A DNA stretch of 64,000 nucleotides from Cordia subcordata (GCA_028554755.1 JAPTOF010000010.1:9212001-9276000), one strand, 5' to 3'. Positions 11,656 through 23,749 are shown, counted from the first letter of the stretch. A program made the numbers and translations. Notes: generated by a model not told the origin, from the letters alone.

Positions 11656-11858
11656 ACGACGTCGTGTCGGGCTGTCAGGTTTGCCATAAATTCAATCCCA
11701 AATAGGTTTTGGAAACCAATGTAAATATGGAAAGCTGATAATATAATAAATTCAATTCCAAATAGGTTTTAGAAACTAATGCAAATAATGAAAGCGGTAA
11801 TATAATTGAACTGGTCCAATTCCTACTCGGTTTCGGACTTTAATTTACTCCTATAAAA
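11656..11858 (+). promoter_or_regulatory. Proximal promoter of the RING-H2 gene
   Basis: A perfect 10-bp palindrome ACGACGTCGT with an ACGT core is at 11656-11665. A 60-bp tandem duplication follows (11686-11745 and 11746-11805, beginning ATAAATTCAATCCCAAATAGG-like). A TATAAAA box is at 11852-11858, 47 bases before the ATG. This order is what a compact plant promoter looks like; the role of the ACGT palindrome as a bZIP/bHLH site is inference. Confidence 0.6.
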
Positions 11859-11905
11859 GTCGTCTTCAATACCCCGGCCATACCAAACTTTCCACCTCCA
11901 CAATC

Positions 11906-12742
11906 ATGGCGCTGCAACAAATAAGGCTGCCATCATTCAACTCCGACAACGAATACCACATTAGTGTCTGCGCCTCAACATCATATCGTTGTCTAGAGAA
12001 CAAATTAATGTCGTACACTCGCTTGCCCCACCAAGTTATACTTACACTTGGTGTCCGAGTTTCATTCCAATCACCCCAGCTGAAGACTAAAACCATCAAT
12101 GGCTACGTGACGAGAAAAGCATTTATTGTCCCCTCTGGTGAAATATTTTCAGATAAGTGCCAAGAAATTGTAACGAAAAAGATTGATCTTATGGAGATTC
12201 CATACCCTTTGGACAAAAACGTGGAATGGAAGAGTCTATATCGCTCTCAAAATGGTCTGGACTGGAACCAAAAGTCATTAGCAAACGAGGCTGACATGGT
12301 TACGGAGACAACTAAATATGTTCACAGCATAAGGGATTGTCCACCGCTTTATCTGGAAAGCCTGGAGATTAACTTGGAGATTAAGAAGACAATAATGCTA
12401 CCCCATCAAGAATTTGTTGCATTGAGTTCAGCAGCTGAAGAATTGTCAAGAACTGACGTTGATTTCTCCAGGTTTTATCACGAGTTAATCCGGGGTGGGC
12501 CGGAGAGACGGCTCGAGAAGCGTATTCGTGCTCTTGAGTCACTGAAGGAGGGGAGATTCAAAGATGTTTCTGATTCTGATTCTTCATCTATGGGGCTTTG
12601 TCCAGTGTGCTGGGAAAAGTTCACTGTTGGTTCCAAGGTGGTTAAGACGCCTTGCAGCCATGTATACCACGAGAGCTGTCTTGTGAAATGGCTCAAGGTT
12701 AACTTGTCGTGCCCCTATTGTCGATCTGGTTTACCTGGGTGA
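11906..12742 (+). CDS. RING-H2 finger protein, putative E3 ubiquitin ligase
   Basis: A single-exon gene for 278 residues. The C-terminal RING-H2 domain spans residues 232-272: CPVC, 14 residues, C-S-H, two residues, H, two residues, C, ten residues, CPYC. All eight zinc ligands of the C3H2C3 type are present, including the Trp (WL) after the sixth ligand that contacts E2 enzymes in this family. The N-terminal 220 residues have no domain I recognise and no membrane segment or signal peptide, so it is probably a soluble E3 of the large plant RING-H2/ATL-like group. The start is supported by ATGG context and a TATA box 47 bases upstream. Substrate unknown. Confidence 0.92.
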   Translation: MALQQIRLPSFNSDNEYHISVCASTSYRCLENKLMSYTRLPHQVILTLGVRVSFQSPQLKTKTINGYVTRKAFIVPSGEIFSDKCQEIVTKKIDLMEIPYPLDKNVEWKSLYRSQNGLDWNQKSLANEADMVTETTKYVHSIRDCPPLYLESLEINLEIKKTIMLPHQEFVALSSAAEELSRTDVDFSRFYHELIRGGPERRLEKRIRALESLKEGRFKDVSDSDSSSMGLCPVCWEKFTVGSKVVKTPCSHVYHESCLVKWLKVNLSCPYCRSGLPG

Positions 12743-13010
12743 TTTTCCCGTACAACTTTTTTCTTGCACCTTATTTTGGTATTTGAATTTGGAACTACTG
12801 TAAACTACAGTAACTGGTTCAGAATTTTGGATGAATGAAAGCTTCTCTTTTTCCTTTTTGTTCTTCCATCGAAAGTTTAAAAGCAAATTGCTAAAAATTA
12901 CTGTACAAACAATTGCAATTTCACCTTTTTATGCTTTCCTACCCTCGTACTATCAAAGGACTAGAGGTTGAGGAGCTAGCCAAAAAATACTAAACAAAAA
13001 TCGGGGGTTG
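12743..13010. other. 3' region of the RING gene
   Basis: Contains the likely 3' untranslated region of the RING-H2 gene. No other feature is evident. Confidence 0.4.
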
Positions 13011-13112
13011 CTACAGCCGATCGTGATGCTGAATGCGCTTACTTAATCCCATGGCTTCCTTCGATTCTTTCAAGTACTCCTTATCCCTAAGAATTGAACA
13101 AACCAAGTTCAC
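13011..13112 (-). pseudogene. Candidate isolated terminal exon or gene relic
   Basis: On the minus strand, after an acceptor-like TATAG at 13113-13117, an open stretch encodes 33 residues and ends with TAG (13011-13013). It includes SILRDKEYLKESKEAM, is charged, and has protein-like composition unlike its AT-rich surroundings. No companion exon is visible to the right within 1 kb. It could be the last exon of a captured or decayed gene. I do not recognise the protein. Confidence 0.3.
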
Positions 13113-14245
13113 CTATATGACAGTGAGGAATAAAAATCAACAATTAACTTGAAAATTTTCAAATTTTGATTTCGTCAAATAAGGTCATGGGGCATCTTTA
13201 ATTTTGACCAATTAGTTAATTTTTGAGATAGAACCTCAACCATTTTTGACATGGTATTAAATTGGGGCTCGCTCTAATTTCTCACGTCATTTACACGATT
13301 TTCTCACGTAATCCACGTGAGTTTTGCTTGTTTATGCTCGTTTTTTATTCTTGGTTCTTATTGATCTATTGATTTTTGTGGTTAAATTTTGAAAATTTTT
13401 AATAGGTATGTAAAAGATGGAGTTCATTTTGAACTTGCAAACCATCTATGGATTTGTTTGATAGTTCTCTAAAAGAAAAGATATTGAAGTAATTTATTTT
13501 TTTCTTTTTTGGCCAAGTTTATTATCCTTCATTCTTTATTGTTGTCCTTCTGGATTTTGGTCTCTTAAATATGAAACCACGCAAGCAATTTAATCCAAAA
13601 GGTTACATTGTAGGATAATGTGTACTTAATTTATACTATATATATAAATTTGTTCTACAATATAACATATGAGCTTTATGGTTGCCACATCAACTTTTTA
13701 AGCTCTAATAACATGTCATATCACATGTATAAAGCCCCACTAACAAGCTACATCATATTACATTTTGACACATCACTTTTAATTTATGAGCTTAAAAAAT
13801 TAATAATAAATACTTTTAATCACCTTTAATTTATGAGCTTAAATATTTTTAGTGACTACTTTTAACTACACAGATATATTTTTAGTTACACGTTTAAACA
13901 TAAAATATACATTTTAAAAGCAAACTCATTCCCTTCTTCTCTTTTGAGAATTTTTCTTTTTAAATTTTCTCGATCATAATTTAAGTTTAAATGAGAATAA
14001 CATAAAATATAATAGAATTTGAAATTTGTGGAGTTGGGAATTAAAATATTTTTTTATATATATTTATCTACATAATATATGTACATATACATGTGTGTGT
14101 GAATATATATATACACACACACATATACATATATATATATACACACACACACATACAATTGTACCTCAAAGCTTTAAAAGCTAACACATAAATCTAACAC
14201 ACACACATATCTACATATATAGTTGTTCTGCTGGCTAATTTATAA
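13113..14245. other. Intergenic, AT-rich, microsatellite
   Basis: No gene is seen. A compound (TG)n/(TA)n/(CA)n microsatellite lies at about 14,092-14,155. Around 13,668-13,750 there are short CATATCAC/CACATCA repeats of unknown meaning. Confidence 0.45.
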
Positions 14246-14791
14246 TAGGAGTGAGCAAAAATCGAACCGAACCAAAAATCGAACCAAACTAAATTGAGTT
14301 TGGTCTATTCGGTTTGGTTATTTGATCTATTCGGTTTGGTTCGGTTATTTTCTTAAAAAATTTCGGCCTATTCGGTTAAGTTTGGTTAGTATGAAAAATG
14401 ACCGAATAGACCGAATTGTATTTTTATATATTAAAAATATTTAATATTTTGTACATCAATTAGGATTTATATATTGTTTATTAGAATTTGTTTATATAAT
14501 TATGCTTCATTATATATTGTTTATGATATATTTAATGAATAAGAGTGATTACTTTAGGTTTATTGTATTTTTCTTGCAACAATTTATCCCATTTTATTTA
14601 TTTTTTTAAAAAAATTATTGGTTAATTTCGATTTTAACCAAACCGAACCGAATAGACCAAAATATATTTCGGTTTCGGCTTATTCGATTTTTAGACAATT
14701 TGGTTCGGTTCAGTTTTCAAAATTAGAAAAATTTTCGGTTCGGTTCGGTTTGGTCTATTTGGTTCGGTTAAAAATCGAATGCTCACCCCTA
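14246..14791. mobile_element. hAT-type MITE rich in GGTTCGGTT
   Basis: Ends are TAGGAGTGAGCA (left) and TAGGGGTGAGCA (right, minus strand). Both sides are flanked by the same 8 bp, ATTTATAA (14238-14245 and 14792-14799), a perfect hAT-type target duplication. The subterminal regions are arrays of AACCGAACC / GGTTCGGTT, giving strong foldback potential. No transposase. The class was assigned from the 8-bp duplication and terminal sequence. Confidence 0.8.
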
Positions 14792-14799
14792 ATTTATAA

Positions 14800-16560
14800 G
14801 CTCTCTCCATGGCATATTAGTTTTTTGATCTCTAACAGCGTGCCACATCACTTGTATTTTTTTTTTTTTTATCTCTAATAGCATGCCACATTACTTGCAT
14901 ATGATGACATGTCACATTTATAATGTCTCCTATTTTGCCATATTATCTTCCCTTTATAAGGTTAAAAAATAAAAATTTATAACGAAATAAACTAATAATT
15001 AGTTTTTAAAGCTAATTATAACTATATGTTTAACAAATTAATAATCAAATTTAAAGCTAACACACACACACACATATATATCTAATATATATCTATATAA
15101 TCATTTTCATCTAAAAATTATTAATTTTCAAGAAGCAAACTATGTCATCAGTCCATAATGTTGCCATTTTTTAAAAATAAGTTCTTAATGTTTTAACATG
15201 TTCAAATTAATCTACAATATGTTGATAGTGAATGAGAAATTGGAGATTTTCTCATCATTAATTATTTTGAGACTTTTGATCTTCCCATTAAGTTGGACAT
15301 GAAATTCTAAGAGGTTATGAGACCTTTATAAGTTTTACATGATCTTGAGTATGTGATTAGTGCTTGGAAGTTTTGCAACTCTTGGAATTCGTCCATGAAT
15401 GTGATAATGAAGGCTTTATCTCTTTTGCCACCTGCATATAGTGGTCTTCTAGCAAGGCACAAGACAAACTAAAAAGCAAGTCTTACTCTGCCCAATCTTA
15501 ATTAGTAACATATAGTTTTACATAGTTCTAGCATTTGTGATTTTCCGTAGTAGAGAGGGTTCAGACATTGAATTAAATTCAGGCGTCAACTTTATTTACT
15601 TTGTAGTTTTTAGTTGTAATTTATCTTTGTTCATTTCATATTCTTCATAATATAAATGTCAAAGTCTTATTTATCCTTTTCTAAGTTTATTTTATGTTAT
15701 CATAAACTATTTACTTAATGTTTTAATATTTTCAACATAATATTTATACAATACTATTAGTAAAATTATACCTAAAAATTTTAAAAGGTTTTAGAAGATG
15801 TCATTTTATCTTTCGAAAAGCCTTAGTAGATAACACATCATATTAATTATCTTCTAATTTGAGGCCACATAAATAATGTTTTATTTTTGTGCACTTTGCT
15901 TTTAATAATTACTGAATAACAAATATAAAAAATCATGTTTATAGGATTTCTAAAATGATAAAATACACAAAATATAAAAAATAAACACACATAAAATTAT
16001 ATCTATAGGATATCTAGAGCATGTAAAAAAACTTAACAATAATTATCTTTTAAGAACTCATAGAATGTGTTGGATCGTCTTAACTATCTCTTAATTTAAG
16101 GCAAAACCAATAACTTTAATTATTATTGGCTCTATTTTATTAGTTACGCAATAAGAGCATAAAAAAATAAATACAAAATTCCAAAAATAAAAATACAAAA
16201 TTCATATTTATAACATGTTTAAAAAGTATAAAAAAAACATAAAAAAGCAACTTGACAAACTCATGGAAAGTACGGGATATGAGAAACAAAACAAGATGAC
16301 ACTAGGACCATGAATTTAGACAAAATGGCCCCAATTACAAAGTGATTGAGAAAAGCTCTTTACAATTTTGAGATGTTCAAAAGCTTTTGTCAGCAATTTT
16401 AATTCAAAATTTCTTTATTCAAAATACTTCACATTTCTTAATTCAAAATTTCTATATTCAAAATAGTTTAAATTTCATTATGTGATTAAATGGTTTACAA
16501 ATTTCTAAGAATTATACAAAAACATTGATCCATGTGAAGCACGGGCTTAGAGATTACTAG
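14800..16560. repeat. Repeat-derived DNA ending in a Helitron-like 3' terminus
   Basis: The part from 15,215 to 15,590 is homologous to 10,728-11,100. The right edge, GATCCATGTGAAGCACGGGC (hairpin-like) followed by CTAG at 16557-16560 and then T, is a plus-strand Helitron 3' terminus. The matching 5' end is not certain. Three A-rich stretches at 15,930-16,260 resemble one another. No gene. Confidence 0.45.
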
Positions 16561-17367
16561 TCTATCTATATATATATAAAAGTTAAACATTTTTTAGCAT
16601 TGTGAGAGTGTCATATCAGTGCTTACATGGCATAGTTATTTTATTACTTATTATTTTACTTTTTATTATTTCTTATCTTTATGAATATACATTATTAATT
16701 TTAATTGAAATATTAAATGATAAATCAATTAATGCTTAGGATAAAATTCAATTGTCAATTCTAAAAATTTTATTTTTATCTATTATGTATATATAGTATT
16801 AGCATTAGAAATTTAATTTTCAATAAATTAATTCTTAAATAATATTCATTTGTGAAATCCAAGTAAATTTAATGTTTACCATTAAAAAATAATTTTTTCA
16901 GCATTATAAGAGTGTTATATCAGCGCTTATATAGTAATGAATATTTTTTTATTAGCTTATATAATAAATTATTATTTATTTTTATTATTTTTATTTTTGT
17001 GGATGTAATAAATTATTAACTAAAAATTTAAATAATCAATCAATTAATACTTAAATATAATCTGAACATCAAAAGGTTCATTTATTACCATTTATGGATA
17101 TATATATATATATATAGATATATATAGTTTTAATATATAAATTTAGTTACTAATAGATTAATGCTCAAAAGTCTCAATGTATTTTTCATTTGTGAATTTG
17201 AAATTTTAAAACTTAGTGAATTTAACATTTATTATCTAAAACAAATTTATGCAAAGCATTAAATATTCGTGATTAAATTCTTTATATGTTATTAAAAGTA
17301 AATAAATTCAACTTAATTTAACGTTTTTAATCAAAAAATAAATACGTGCTCCATAAAAGTGCTCTAG
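16561..17367 (+). mobile_element. Possible Helitron immediately abutting the previous terminus
   Basis: It starts TCTATCTATATATATATAAA and ends GCTCTAG|T, as Helitrons do. However, the base before it is G rather than the A normally found at an A^T insertion site, so the call is tentative. Internally, a GCATTRTRAGAGTGTYATATC segment occurs twice, about 306 bp apart (near 16,600 and 16,905). Confidence 0.35.
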
Positions 17368-17456
17368 TAATAATAAATTCCTAACCTTTTACCTTAACTT
17401 CATCCCCTTATTAACTCCTTAATCTTTCACCGTTGATCTTCTCACAATTACACATA

Positions 17457-17633
17457 TCATAAACTCTTATTTTTTTTCATTTTCTTACATTAAAAACTCC
17501 CACATTATTATTTAGATTCAATGAATCAAGATTATTTCTCAACTCACATCATAAACTCTTATTTTTTCATTTTCTTACATTAAAAACTCCCACATTATTA
17601 TCTAGATTCAATGAATCAAGATTATTTCTCAGC
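17457..17633. repeat. 92-bp direct repeat upstream of the dehydrogenase gene
   Basis: Two almost identical copies (about 17,457-17,548 and 17,549-17,633) carry CATAAACTCTTATTTTTT and end with GATTCAATGAATCAAGATT, which contains the palindrome GATTCAATGAATC. They lie about 270-440 bases before the dehydrogenase start. Confidence 0.8.
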
Positions 17634-17843
17634 AAGAATCTCGTTCGTTCCAGACCAGTTAAGTTATTTGTCTCGCTTATCTTTGTCTGCTTTCATATTA
17701 AAGGACCGGCACCTGAGCAAAGTACCCGCCCATATATGTGGCCTATTGAACGATTTTCACATGTTCAACTGTAACAAATGTCAGATCGATGTGTGGCTGC
17801 TAGGTCGGCCTACGTACAAAAGACCCTCCCACCAGCAGATAAG

Positions 17844-17849
17844 CACGTG
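17844..17849 (+). promoter_or_regulatory. G-box near the dehydrogenase start
   Basis: CACGTG lies 52 bases before the first ATG at 17901, within GC-richer sequence. G-boxes bind plant bHLH and bZIP factors; use of this one is inference. Confidence 0.45.
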
Positions 17850-17900
17850 GTGATGCACACGTACCAAAAGCAAAGTCTCTCCAACTTTTAGGTGATCATC

Positions 17901-19576
17901 ATGATTCCTTGTCCGGCGATGGCCACTGCTTCTTTGTTACGTCCGGCGGTCAGAAGGTAAACATGATTAGCTCAAACTCTCCCTAATTAATTAATATGTC
18001 CCTTGATGCATGGTTTCATGTTTAGCAAACAACAAGAACCATGCAAGTCCTAATTTGCAAGATTGATGGAAAAGTAACATTCATCAGGGAGGGACATTAG
18101 CATTTGTGTTATCCTATTAAATACAAACACTCTACAAAGGGTTGTGTATCTGTGTCTAATACACTCCCAACATGTGTTAGATATGTGTCCAATAATTTTA
18201 TTTTATTTTTTTTTTCTGGTTACTCTCACACTTTTCTAACACTCTCCAGTCACTCTCTTGAGTCCGTACTTCATAGGTACTATCTTAAATATGTAGCATT
18301 AGCATATTTAAGTCTTTTCACTATAAAAAAGTTTTCGAATTTGAAGTGGAATCAAATTTGAAAAATTTCGTCTCAAAATAAATTTGAAACAAAATTTGAA
18401 ACAGAAATTTTCTATCCTAGAAACTCTAGTCTCAAATTTTGAGACGAAAAATTCCGTCTCTAATTGAAACAAAAAAAATTTCGTCTCAAATATGTATTAA
18501 TTTATTAGAAAATTTTGTCCAAATTTTCATCTCAAATGCAAATCCATCTCAAATTAAAACAAAAAATTCCGTCTCAAATTTTTCATCTTAAATCCACAAA
18601 TTTTTAGTAGTGTTTCCTTTTTCCTTTTCGTAAGTATCTCTCTGATGAAAATTTCGTACTCAAGGGCAGGCCAATGTATAGTGGTTGACCCTGCAGCAAA
18701 TATCAATGATTTAGTTAGCTTAAATCTATTGAAATGAAATTTCGATCCCTCTGCAAATACCAATGTTTTTTTTGAAGGTTAGAGGGAAAAGTAGCATTAA
18801 TCACTGGAGGTGCAAGTGGAATCGGCGCAGCCACCGCAAGGGTGTTTGCACATCATGGTGCCAAAGTAGTTCTTGCTGATATCCAAGAGGAGCTTGGCTC
18901 CTCCCTCTGCAAAGATATTAGTTCAGACGATAACACCGCGTTCTTCACCCATTGTGATGTTACCAAGGAATTAGATGTCAAAAACGCTGTGGAAATGGCA
19001 GTTTCAAAGTACGGAAAGCTTGATATCATGTATAGCAACGCAGGCATTGGTGGATCCGTGGACACGAAAATTTCAGAAACAGAAGACACCAACTTGAAAC
19101 AAGTCTACAATGTGAATGTCTTTGGTGCTTTTCGGGCTGCTAAACAAGCCGCGAGAGCTATGATCCCGGCCAAGAAAGGCAGCATCATATTCACCTCCAG
19201 TGTTGCTTCACTGGCTGCTGGTAGCTTCTCGCATGCATATGTCTCATCGAAGCATGCTGTGGTTGGGCTAACTAATGACTTGTGTGTGGAGTTGGGACAA
19301 TATGGCATCAGGGTCAACTGCATCTCGCCGTACTTTGTGGCCACGCCTGCGTTGTTCAAGATGATCGAGGAGGCGGAGAAGAAGAATGAGGTTCCAAGTA
19401 TGTCTACCGGCGCAAGATACCGGCCAATGTTGGACCCAGCAGATGTAGCTCATGCTGCTGTGTTTTTAGGAAGCGATAAGTCTAGGTTTGTGAGCGGTCT
19501 CAATTTGGTAATAGATGGGGGTTTTAGCAAAACTAATCCAGTTTACTCTATGATTCTCAAACATCCTGATAGTTAA
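17901..19576 (+). CDS. Short-chain dehydrogenase/reductase, ABA2-like (SDR110C)
   Basis: Two exons: 17901-17956 and 18778-19576. Numbered from the ATG at 17919 (MATASLLRPAVRRLEGK...) the protein has 278 residues. An in-frame ATG at 17901 adds six; the inner one has the better context (GCGATGG). The Rossmann motif TGGASGIG is at residues 22-29, Asp47 after the second strand suggests NAD preference, SNAG is near 99-102, and the catalytic Ser154, Tyr167 and Lys171 are all present (TSS, YVSSK). The family oxidises or reduces small alcohols and ketones; relatives include xanthoxin dehydrogenase, secoisolariciresinol dehydrogenase and monoterpenoid dehydrogenases. The substrate cannot be read from sequence. 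The 821-bp intron carries a CACTA-type MITE. Confidence 0.92.
18319..18612. mobile_element. CACTA-type MITE in the dehydrogenase intron
   Basis: Left end CACTATAAAAAAG and right end (minus strand) CACTACTAAAAATT are flanked by TTT on both sides (18316-18318 and 18613-18615), the 3-bp duplication typical of CACTA elements. The interior repeats TTTCGTCTCAAA and its complement several times as subterminal motifs. At 294 bp it is non-autonomous. Confidence 0.65.
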
Positions 19577-20987
19577 GGAGCGATTGGTTCACGAAATCAT
19601 AAAAATGTGATTTATGATTTGTGTAGGACAAACTCTTCCGTTTCTTATAGAATCCTCTTTAAAGACTTGGTAATTTGAGGTGACTGCTTGATCATCAAAT
19701 TAATTTTTCTTTTTTGGGTTAAAGACTTTATGATTTTCCATTTCCTATATGATTTTACTATGACTGATTTGATTTTACTAGTTTGATATATAATTCTAAC
19801 ATGACTCGTATGATAAGGACACCTTAGCATTTGAACTTAGTATAATGGTGTGAGTTTAGGCATAGTGAAATGGCTCATTTTTGTGAAAGTTGAAATTTAT
19901 AGGTACGTAGAGAGCACTCTTAATTTCTTTGTTTTTTTTATATTTATTTAAAATTCTGTTGTGAATTTGTTATTTAAACATCTGGCAAATTATTATTTAG
20001 TGGTACAGAAAAAGATTTTGCCAAAACGTTATTTGCTAGTATTCCTTTCACAAGATCATCAGTTAACCGTTTGCATATTAGTGGTGATCTAAATTTTCAG
20101 GAGTAAGATAAGCAATCTTATCTAGAAGTCTACTCATTGCCATTTTCTGTATTTCTAACATATGAACACAATTTTCCAGTTATATATAAATAAATCCACA
20201 CTTCATAATCAAGAGCTACAGAAAGGGCACAATATAACTAGGTTACCATTTCCCATTCATATCTTATGGTTGTTAAAATGGAACTGAAAACTAATGGAGC
20301 AAATCGGTTTTGTCCCAATCCTCCTTTTCTTTCAAAAAAAGGAAGGGGAAGGATTTTTTTCGGTGAATTCCTCTTATTCTTGTTTAATCCCCTTTATTTT
20401 GGAAGTTGTTTCCTTCTAAGGATCAACGGAAAAATATATATGGAATTTCCAGAGACGAGCAAACTATGATCAACTCAAATTTCTAATTTCGCAGCACCCC
20501 TATGACTTTGAGTCCACTTACTCTCGAGGACTTTTATCTCTCTGACAGATTGACAATTTACTGATGGAGCGTGACATGTCAAGAGACTGTTGGGATTGGT
20601 GCATGAGTGATGTTTGAGATTATCGTGATTGATCTAACCGATAGACCCACAACACCAATCTTCTCCCATGCTTTAAGAGATTTCTGAGACTATAATCAAG
20701 ACTACCTCTATCTGAAGCCACAGTTATTTTATTAGCTAAGAATCTAGGTTAGACTATGACAAGATTCAACTTGGATAAAACAAGGATAGAATATATATAC
20801 ACACATATATCCATATACATATATATATGTATATGTATACACACAGAAGATGCAAGGGAATATGCAACCAAATTCCTATATGAATGGTTGACATCCAACT
20901 ATTATTGCAAACTCCAAAATATATGCAAAATGTCATTAGGATACGTGGCATAACTTAATTTTGGCATGGACTTTGCTTTATATAATA
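19577..20987. other. Intergenic, no gene
   Basis: 3' side of the dehydrogenase gene followed by unremarkable sequence. Around 20,790-20,845 there is a (TA)n/(CATA)n-rich tract. No gene recognised. Confidence 0.45.
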
Positions 20988-21463
20988 CTAGTCTAACACT
21001 CGTGTCATGTACGGATTGTAAAATATATGATTGATTTTTTTAAAATATTTTATATTATTAAACATTGCAATCAATTGTATTTTACCATATATAGCACTAA
21101 TTTTTTTCATAGTAAAAGAAATCAATTAAAATAGGTCAAGATTTGATATAAACTAAATTAGTGAGTTATCATAGATATACAATCAATCCAAATTGCATGT
21201 CATGATTTTCTATTGTAATATGTAAATATTAAAATAAATTAGTAAATCAATATAAATCTCATTAAATAAGGTAATTTTGAATATAAATCTTAACAGTTGG
21301 ATGAGGTGCAATTGGAGTTTCGAAACTTGAATAGCCGTAAATTGAAACTTGAAAATAGTAGTATATAACAAAGAGTTATATTTGTGCGACACTTGTCATT
21401 GTATCTATGCAACACTTGTCAATATTATATTGAATTGGGTTCTTCTATATAATATAGTATAGA
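20988..21463 (-). mobile_element. Non-autonomous Helitron H1
   Basis: Read on the minus strand it begins TCTATACTATATTATATAG, ends CTAG (20988-20991), and sits between A (20987) and T (21464), as expected for Helitron insertion at A^T. A degenerate CGTG/CACG-type hairpin precedes the CTAG. It is about 476 bp and is a close relative of H2 at 23,814-24,282. It has no coding capacity. Confidence 0.75.
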
Positions 21464-21467
21464 TATA

Positions 21468-22020
21468 CTAGCGTGTCTACCATGAGATGCACGGGTTTTG
21501 AAATTTATATAATTGATATACATTAATATCTATATAATATAGCACTCATATGATATATGGGAGAAATGAGTATTTTTATTTTTTTATAATTATTAATTGT
21601 CAAATTTGGTAATTAATGTAAGATATAAAACATAAATATATTTTGTCATATCAAATTAAAATGTCTTGTCATATTAAATTTCTGACATCGAATATAACTT
21701 TTATATTTTTAAAATCTAATAATTTTAGAAAAAAGAATCATGAATTGAATATAACTTTTATATTTTTGTAAAATATAATAATTTTAGGAAAAGAATCATG
21801 AATGATATAGATTGACACATTTTCATCATTTATTACGCATCTTTTTAAGGTATTAGATTTGTCTTTTCCTTTTCTAAAAAAAATTAGTCCTTTTTTTTTT
21901 AAACAAAAAAAAAGATGTGCTAGAAATATGACATGTGATAAAAGAATAGCATAACTGATATTAACACAACACTTGACAGACATATAATGTAGTCAATTCT
22001 TTTTTATTATATACCATAGA
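21468..22020 (-). mobile_element. Non-autonomous Helitron H3
   Basis: On the minus strand it starts TCTATGGTATATAATAAAA and ends at CTAG (21468-21471) after a hairpin-like ACCCGTG...CAT segment. It is flanked by A (21467) and T (22021). It is separated from H1 by only four bases. Confidence 0.65.
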
Positions 22021-22029
22021 TAGGTACAA

Positions 22030-22235
22030 GTCTTTCCCTCGTGCAAAACCTGGTATGACAGTAGAGATTATAGGGCTTAGTTCTCTCTTACACAATCAAG
22101 AGGACAAGCTAATTAATATTTGGTCAAAAAATATTTGAAACCTTTGTTTTTTATTTTGGTAATTTGCAATTGCATTAAATTTCATAATTCCTTATTAAGG
22201 AAAGTAGTTCAGTCCTTCACGTATTTAACCTATCT
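22030..22235 (+). promoter_or_regulatory. Orphan CRP promoter segment
   Basis: The order of motifs (CTGGTATGACAG, GGGCTTAGTT, GAGGACAAG, TAATATTTGG, GCAATTGCATTAAATTTCAT, AAGGAAAGTAGTTCA) matches the distal promoter of CRP5 at 37,290-37,470, yet no CRP exon follows. It is best explained as the distal part of the CRP4 promoter, now separated from CRP4 by about 8 kb of insertions. Confidence 0.6.
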
Positions 22236-23429
22236 ATCTATAAGTAAAAATTAATTAAATTAGCGAGTTTTCTTTTTTACTTTATTACTTTAAACTTATT
22301 AAAAAGAAATATATAGGTGGTGCATAAATATAATTAACTATCTTATAACTCCATTGTAATGATGAAGTTAGAAAGTGGTGTATAAATGTAATTAAATATT
22401 ATAATATATATTTATAATAATATAATAATATTAAAAATAGAATGTATGATGACTTGGCAAATAGATGGATGTTGATGTGACACTCTTCTTTGAGCTCCTT
22501 TGATATTTTTTTAAAAAATAGAGTTTTTTTATATTAATTTAAATATTATTATCAAATTATATTTTGAGAAAAATAAACATGGATTCATATGGAAAATAGA
22601 ATTTATGTTTCTCTTTTAATACTAACTGTCCTAATTCAATAATAGTTTTATTTCTACAAATGAGTTAAACTTAAATAAATGTAGATCGTTTTTTCTTTTT
22701 TCAAATGAAAACCTCTGTTTTCCTTTTTTTACTTTCTGAATTTAAGTATCTTATTTAATTACTGTAAATATTTCAAAATAAAAATTATTGTTATTAGTGG
22801 ATAAGAACACTAATAGTTTTACAAATAAAAACATATGTAACAAAACACAAATAAATTCTGAAAGATAAAAAGTAAATGAAACATTAAGATGAGATAAGTA
22901 CATAGATATCAAGTTATCTAGTAATCAAGAAATACCTGCTACCAAATTTGCAATAAAAAGATCGTTTTGGAGAAAGGATAGATACGATATTCAAGTTTCA
23001 AAGAAGACAGTTGACCGAAGGAACAAAATAAAATTAAATATGTAATGGTGTATGTGGGTGAAACTAAAAAAAATATAATATAGAATATAGGATCTAAATA
23101 ACAAAAACATGTGAATAAAAAAGGCAATTTTTCGATATTAACCAAAACTCAAATTACCATAAATAACATTACACGATAATGATATATTAAGTAAATTGCA
23201 ATAATTTTCGATTGTAGTAATAGAAAATAATTAAAATAGGTAACAATTTGATAACAGCCAAATTAGAGAGTTACTATAGATATTTGCAGTTAATCTAGAT
23301 TACATGTTATAATTATCGGATGCTATTTGTGTGACACTTGTCATTATTATATTGTAAAGGGTTCTTTTGTATAATATAATATGTATATATATATATATAT
23401 ATATGTATACATACATACATACATACTAA
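22236..23429. repeat. AT-rich DNA with a partial Helitron
   Basis: No gene. The portion 23,170-23,390 resembles the 5' half of H1 and H2 (CAATTAAAATAGGT, GTGCGACACTTGTCATT-like, GGGTTCTTTTGTATAATATA) but lacks a 3' end. A (TA)n and (CATA)n tract lies at about 23,383-23,426. Confidence 0.45.
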
Positions 23430-23749
23430 CTAGTGTGACACCCGTGCAATGCATGGAGAATGACATATGTGATTAGATATATTAAAATTATGGAGTTTTT
23501 GCTTCTTATTAAATAATTATTGAAACAACTATATATTATGAAATTAATAAAACAACGATGATATATATAAAAAAAGGGTATTATATTAATTAAATAAAAA
23601 CATTTAGTATAGGAATGGAACTGAATAAATGAGGAAACAAAAAATGACCTAAGAATGGGTATATTAAATTAATAAGTAATTATGAAAAGCTTGTCATATA
23701 GAGCGCCACTTGGTAGCATGAAATTACAACTTATTTTGCTTTATTATAT

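Noticed and set aside
10126..16560. One large Helitron carrying the RING-H2 gene
   Set aside because: Helitron-like 5' ends near 10,126 or 10,727 and a 3' end at 16,560 exist, but a separate copy of the same repeat starts at 15,215 and a hAT MITE lies between, so a single capture is not supported.
17611..17853. 80-codon frame just upstream of the dehydrogenase gene
   Set aside because: Starts inside the 92-bp direct repeat, overlaps the promoter and has no family resemblance.
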